The notes under the pieces are model-generated. The model had not been told where the DNA came from, ran no database searches, and worked only from the letters and a program-made list of their open reading frames with translations. Made by a program: the position numbers and the translations under genes. A stretch of DNA of 64,000 bases from CAVPEV01 sp963703555 (GTDB taxonomy: Bacteria > Actinomycetota > Actinomycetes > Actinomycetales > Cellulomonadaceae): assembly GCA_963703555.1 (NCBI GenBank), contig CAVPEV010000048.1, positions 62,001-126,000 of the forward strand. Direction: 5' to 3'. Below are positions 59,956-64,000 of the stretch, in pieces (within the stretch, counting starts at the first letter, position 1; every line of letters begins with the position of its first letter).

Positions 59956-61232
59956 GAAGCGACCGTCGAACCGTCCGGCTCGGCTACCTTCGTCGGCACG
60001 CTGCCCCGCTCGCGACCGTCGGCGTCATCAGCGTCGTCGGGATCCTCGCCTCGACACTGTTCCAGGTGATCACCGGACGCGGGCTGGGGCCGGCAGCCTT
60101 CGGCCTGCTCGCGGCGTTCCTTTCGATCGTCAACATTGCCGCGATCGGGGCGTCTGCGCTCCAGAACTCCGTCGCCGTCCAGACGGCTCGGACGCTGTCG
60201 GGGGTGACGACCGTGTCCGACGCGCCGCGCCGCTGGGACGGGGCGCTCGTCGAGGGGGTTGTCCTCGGCGGCGGGGGAGCGGTGGTCGTGGCCGCGCTGT
60301 CGGGCGTGCTCGCCGGGCGGCTCCACACGAGCCTGCTAGCGGTGCTGCTCGCCGCGGCGACGATCCTGCCGAGCTTCCTGCTCTCGGTAGCGCAGGGCCG
60401 CCTCCAGGGCGCCGGCCGCGCGGGCGCCGTGGCGGGCTGGTCGACCGGATCGCAGGTGCTACGGCTGCTCCTGGCGGGCGCCGCGCTGGTCGCGGGCTTC
60501 GGCGCGGTGTCGATCCTCGTCGCGGTGTTCGCCGCCATCGCTGCGGCGGCTGTCGCAGCGACCCATTCGGCGGACCGGGCGGGCCTGCGGCTCGCGACAT
60601 CCCCGTTCACCGCGAACAGCCTCGTGCTCATCGGGCTGACCGTGGCTTTTGCCTGGCTGACGAACATCGACGTCATGCTCGTGCGGACCGGAGCGCCAGA
60701 ACACCCGGCGGGGATGTTCGCCGCTGCGGCCGTGTTGGCGAAGCTGATCCTCATCGTGCCCACGACGTTGTCGCTCTACCTGCTTCCTCGGTTCGTCAAC
60801 CGTCGCGACGATCGCGGGGCGATGCGGTTCGGCGTCAACGTCGTGCTTCTCACCGTGCTGGGCGTCGGCCTGCTTGGCTCTGCCTCGCTCTGGCTGCTGG
60901 ACACGTGGGTGATCCGGCTGTTCTTCGGGGCCGGGTACGAGGATGCGACGACCGTTCTTCCGCTGCTCGCCGTCGCGTACGTGCCATGGGCCCTCGCGCA
61001 GGGACTGCTGATCAGGCTCACCGCCTCCCGCTCGCGGCGCGCGCTCGCAGTGCTCGTCGTCGCCGCGGTGGCGCAGTGGGTGCTGGCGCGGCGAGTGCTG
61101 CCGGATCTGCGCCTCATGACACTCGTGATCGGCGGGCTGGGGGTGGCCGTCGCGGCCGTCTTCTACCTGCTCCACCACATCAACCGCGCCGAGCTTCCCC
61201 CGGGTGCGCACTCACCGGAAGTGATCCCATGA
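59952..61232 (+). CDS. Polysaccharide flippase (Wzx/MATE-like, MVF superfamily)
   Basis: A 426-residue membrane protein with about 12 helices. GITGRGLGPAAFG-type glycine-rich motif near the start (ITGRGLGPAAFGLLAAFLSI), paired helices through the protein, and LDTWVIRLFFGAGYEDATTV near 325, typical of O-antigen/teichoic-acid flippases. It would move the lipid-linked glycan across the membrane. GTG 59952 overlaps the previous stop (GTGA) and its own stop overlaps the next start (ATGA). Confidence 0.87.
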   Translation: MRSDRRTVRLGYLRRHAAPLATVGVISVVGILASTLFQVITGRGLGPAAFGLLAAFLSIVNIAAIGASALQNSVAVQTARTLSGVTTVSDAPRRWDGALVEGVVLGGGGAVVVAALSGVLAGRLHTSLLAVLLAAATILPSFLLSVAQGRLQGAGRAGAVAGWSTGSQVLRLLLAGAALVAGFGAVSILVAVFAAIAAAAVAATHSADRAGLRLATSPFTANSLVLIGLTVAFAWLTNIDVMLVRTGAPEHPAGMFAAAAVLAKLILIVPTTLSLYLLPRFVNRRDDRGAMRFGVNVVLLTVLGVGLLGSASLWLLDTWVIRLFFGAGYEDATTVLPLLAVAYVPWALAQGLLIRLTASRSRRALAVLVVAAVAQWVLARRVLPDLRLMTLVIGGLGVAVAAVFYLLHHINRAELPPGAHSPEVIP

Positions 61233-62764
61233 GGTTTCCCCGTCAGGTCGGCTGGTTCGCGCTCGGCACGGCGCTGCTCGGTCTCGGCGCACTGCCGGGG
61301 GCTCGTGTGCCGATCATCGGCGACGACATGCAGGCCTACTTCGAGACCTATGCCCTGGTTCACGGTGGCGCCTTCGACGCGCTGGCGTGGGGCTGGCGCC
61401 AGGGCACGATGGCCGGGCACTTCAACCCGGTCGGGCAGGCACTCGGAGCGCTCTATCACTACAGCGCGTTCGCGGTCTCGTCCGCCACCGGCCTGAGCCC
61501 CCAGGCGTACGACCTGGCGGCGGGCGGGGTGCTGCTTTGGCTGACGGTGCTCGCGGCGGCCACCGCGCTCGCGTGGGGTCTCCGCCACACCAGCCCTGGG
61601 CCGGCCGTGCACCTGCCGTCTCTGCCGCGCGTGTTCGCCCTGCTGGCGGCGGTGACCGGCACCTCGCTCCAGCTGCACCCGTGGACGAACGACCCGGTGA
61701 CGACGTTCGGCATGGCCGGATGGGGCTCGGCAGCGATCGGCTTCCTCGTCCTCGGTCTGGCGCTCCGATCGACCGTTCCCGGGCGGACGGCCTGGTCCGA
61801 CCTGGTCTGGGTCGCCGTGGCCGGAGTCGTCGCGGTCCTCTACTACGAGGAGCTCGTGGGGATGGTGGCCGCTGCGGCCGCCGTGCTCCTGCTGAGCGGG
61901 CTCCGTGCACGACGACGGCACGACCCCGCTGGCATCCGACGCGTCCTCCTGCTGGCTGCCACGGGTGTCGTCGTCCCCGCGATCGTGTTCGTCGCCGGAC
62001 GCTACCTCGCGGTCCCTTCGGGGGACAGCAACTACACGGGCACCACGGTGGCGTTCGGACCGCAGGGGTTGGCCACCTGGTGGGCAGCCATGCTGGGTGC
62101 GCTGCCGGGCGGTGGCTGGCCGTACCTCATTGCGCAGTCGGGCGGGAGCATCACGCTCACGTGGGTGTCGTTCCTGCTCGCAGCGGCGACGATTGCGGGC
62201 CTGGCCGTGCTGGCAATCGCGTGGGTGCACGCGCGCCGGCCGTCGGACGTCACGGGATGGGCGTGGGCGCCGCTGGTGGCTGGCGTCGTGGTCGGTTGGG
62301 CGTTGACCACAGCGACCCAGGCGTTCACACCGAAGTACATCAGCGAGATCCACGTGCCCGGCCAGGTCTACCTGTACTACGCGGTGGGCGTCGTGTGCGT
62401 GAGCATGCTCGTCGCGTGGGTCGTCATCGCACTCGGAGGGCGCCTGCGCCCGGTCGCTCCGGCCTTGCTGATCCTGGTCGGCGCATTCGTCATGGTGCAG
62501 GTGCCGCTCAACTGGCAGCTTGGTGGCATCAGCGAACAGGCGTTCACCGCGAACCGGCACCTGTCCAAGGCGGCGTCGGACGACCATGTGCCGCCCCAGC
62601 AGCGCTGCACCGCACTGCTGATGTTCGCGCAGCACCCGTGGCCGGACTACTACCGGAAGGCGGTGGTGCCCGACGCGATGGCCGACTTCCAGGCCGTTTT
62701 CGACACCCCGCTGTGCCCCGACCCCGTCGTCGTTGCGAAGGTTCAGGCGCTGCTCGCTCCCTGA
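61229..62764 (+). CDS. Polytopic membrane protein of the surface-polysaccharide locus
   Basis: A 511-residue protein with about 10-11 helices. A first extracytoplasmic loop carries PIIGDDMQAYFETY, reminiscent of GT-C glycosyltransferases, where an acidic pair in the first loop is catalytic. The C-terminal part outside the membrane is about 80 residues long and holds two Cys (QQRCTALL and TPLCPDP). I cannot name the family. A GT-C transferase or a polymerase would fit the cluster. It is coupled to the flippase gene. Confidence 0.7.
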   Translation: MRFPRQVGWFALGTALLGLGALPGARVPIIGDDMQAYFETYALVHGGAFDALAWGWRQGTMAGHFNPVGQALGALYHYSAFAVSSATGLSPQAYDLAAGGVLLWLTVLAAATALAWGLRHTSPGPAVHLPSLPRVFALLAAVTGTSLQLHPWTNDPVTTFGMAGWGSAAIGFLVLGLALRSTVPGRTAWSDLVWVAVAGVVAVLYYEELVGMVAAAAAVLLLSGLRARRRHDPAGIRRVLLLAATGVVVPAIVFVAGRYLAVPSGDSNYTGTTVAFGPQGLATWWAAMLGALPGGGWPYLIAQSGGSITLTWVSFLLAAATIAGLAVLAIAWVHARRPSDVTGWAWAPLVAGVVVGWALTTATQAFTPKYISEIHVPGQVYLYYAVGVVCVSMLVAWVVIALGGRLRPVAPALLILVGAFVMVQVPLNWQLGGISEQAFTANRHLSKAASDDHVPPQQRCTALLMFAQHPWPDYYRKAVVPDAMADFQAVFDTPLCPDPVVVAKVQALLAP

Positions 62765-62827
62765 CGGGCCGCGCGCGGACCAGGCCAGCCCCTGCGCCCA
62801 GCGGAGCGAGGGTGACGACGAGTTGGT

Positions 62828-64000
62828 TCAGACCGCGACGAACGACGAGTCCGCCGCGAGTGGCCCTTGGCTGCGCCCATCGCCCTGCACCTGCAGGCTG
62901 GCAGCTTCGAGCACCCGGTGGATCTCGCGGCCGTCCCCGCCGACGAGGTCAGCCCGGACCGTGTAGAGGCCCTCGCCGAGGTTGAGGTGAGGGAGGCGGA
63001 AGTCGAAGGTCGCCGGCCGGTCGAGCGGAGGGGTGTCGATCCCCAGCAGCTGGGTGTTCGTCCCGAAGACGCTGGTCCCCATCGCCGTCTGGACGCCGAC
63101 ACCGAGCACCCAGTCGGTGAGCGGCTGGTCGGGTTCCACGCAGACTCGGACGCGCACCGAGTCGTACGAGCTGATGGACGAGACCTGTTCCCCGGTCGCG
63201 TCGTCGACGATCGCCGCCCAAGCGATGTGCGCGGCGGGCGCCGGACGTGCCGCCGCCGCCTCACGCGCCTGGGCCCGCTCGATCTCGTTCTGCCGGGTGG
63301 ACTCGAAATCGGCCCGCAGCACGCGGAGCGCGTCCTTGGGCTCACCGTCTGCGACGACGTTTCCGTGCTCGAGCACGAGGGCGCGGTCGCACAGGTCCGC
63401 GACCTGGTCGAGGGAGTGGGTGACGAGGACGATGGTGCGACCCTCGTGCTGGAAGCCACGGATGCGCTCCATGCACTTGCGCTGGAACGGCTCGTCGCCC
63501 ACCGCGAGGACTTCGTCGACGAGCAGGATGTCGGGATCGACGTGCACCGCGACGGAGAACGCGAGCCGCACGTACATGCCCGACGAATAGAACTTCACCT
63601 GTGTGTCGATGAACGGCTCGATGCCGGAGAAGTCGACGATCGCGTCGAAGTAGCGGTCGGTCTGCGCCCGGGAGATGCCCAGGATCGACGCGTTGAGGTA
63701 GACGTTCTCCCGCCCCGTGAGGTCGGGGTGGAATCCGGCACCCAGCTCGAGCAGGGCGGCGAGGCGGCCGCGGAGCTGGACCGAACCGGTGGTGGGCTGG
63801 ATGATCCCGCCGATCAGTTTGAGCAGCGTCGACTTGCCGGAACCGTTGGGGCCGACCAGGCCGACGGTCGAGCCGGAGCCGATCGTCATGTTGACGCCCT
63901 GCAGTGCCCAGAAGTCGTCCTTGTGTAGGTTCGACCGGCCGAAGTTGACGAGCCGCTCCTTGAGGGACTTCTCCTTGCGGATGACGAACCGCTTGGAGAC
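62828..64000 (-). CDS. Polysaccharide ABC exporter ATP-binding protein (Wzt/TagH type), 5' end outside window
   Basis: At least 390 residues; the beginning is beyond the window, since coding sequence continues to base 64000 (VSKRFVIRKEKSLKERLVNF). Walker A VGPNGSGKSTLL, signature YSSGMYVRLAFSVA, Walker B ILLVDEVLAVGD and switch His in VTHSLDQV are intact. A C-terminal beta-sandwich of about 130 residues (SYDSVRVRVCVEPDQPLTDW) is the Wzt-type domain that reads the end of the glycan before export. It is convergent with the membrane-protein gene, 63 bp apart. Confidence 0.92.
   Translation of the reverse strand, partial: VSKRFVIRKEKSLKERLVNFGRSNLHKDDFWALQGVNMTIGSGSTVGLVGPNGSGKSTLLKLIGGIIQPTTGSVQLRGRLAALLELGAGFHPDLTGRENVYLNASILGISRAQTDRYFDAIVDFSGIEPFIDTQVKFYSSGMYVRLAFSVAVHVDPDILLVDEVLAVGDEPFQRKCMERIRGFQHEGRTIVLVTHSLDQVADLCDRALVLEHGNVVADGEPKDALRVLRADFESTRQNEIERAQAREAAAARPAPAAHIAWAAIVDDATGEQVSSISSYDSVRVRVCVEPDQPLTDWVLGVGVQTAMGTSVFGTNTQLLGIDTPPLDRPATFDFRLPHLNLGEGLYTVRADLVGGDGREIHRVLEAASLQVQGDGRSQGPLAADSSFVAV

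Overview
The window is very GC-rich DNA from an actinobacterium, most likely of the Micrococcales/Cellulomonadaceae type. Supporting signs are the GTG/TTG starts, TAGACT-type -10 boxes, a mycobacterial-type LexA box, and core markers (DUF222-HNH nuclease, UvrD2, DUF2342 metalloprotease, PPA1309, UPF0182). The genus is an inference from gene content; no rRNA is present.

Positions 1-15100 look like core chromosome: the start of an Nramp metal transporter, an SOS-box-controlled DUF222-HNH nuclease, UvrD2 helicase, an E1/ThiF-like protein, a DUF5679 zinc ribbon, a YgjP-like metallopeptidase, a DUF2342 metalloprotease, an SDR-like protein, a YlbL-type PDZ/Lon protease, PPA1309, UPF0182 and initiator tRNA-fMet with promoter and terminator. 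Short tandem repeats sit at all four convergent gene junctions here.

Positions 15100-24700 are a defence/mobile island directly downstream of tRNA-fMet. It holds a complete Wadjet (JetABCD) anti-plasmid operon, a convergent 462-aa protein of unknown function, and decayed element genes including a truncated conjugative-element-type exported protein. Positions 24700-34500 are a catabolic cassette: a secreted protein, a four-gene sugar-type ABC importer, a zinc alcohol dehydrogenase, an IclR regulator, an IlvD/Edd dehydratase and an inositol-monophosphatase-family enzyme. It ends at a truncated aldo/keto reductase.

Positions 34850-37560 hold a sporulation-delaying-protein-type toxin operon (sdpC-sdpA-sdpB) in which sdpB is interrupted by one in-frame TGA. 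Positions 37600-41750 carry a phytoene-desaturase-like oxidoreductase and an ArsR-regulated ABC exporter with a frameshifted permease. Positions 41780-45350 are a scrapyard: a response-regulator stub cut by a decayed IS21-type transposase, a DUF433/DUF5615 toxin-antitoxin pair, a tyrosine recombinase with an internal deletion, and a SHOCT remnant.

Positions 45486-49300 encode an ABC exporter with its own two-component system. They are followed by an MMPL deletion scar, a PadR regulator with a frameshifted membrane partner, and a ParE-type toxin-antitoxin pair. Positions 52030-53750 hold the most unusual unit: a Crp/Fnr regulator next to a two-gene operon with a textbook FNR half-site pair at about -41.5. 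It encodes a DUF6448 protein whose predicted mature N-terminus (His-Cys-Asp) matches that of nickel superoxide dismutase, and a SodX-like S26 peptidase. The window ends in a surface-polysaccharide locus: RmlB, PGRP-type amidase with DUF4214 repeats, two GT2 glycosyltransferases, UDP-GlcNAc-2-epimerase-like enzyme, flippase, polytopic membrane protein, and the ATPase of an O-antigen-type ABC exporter.
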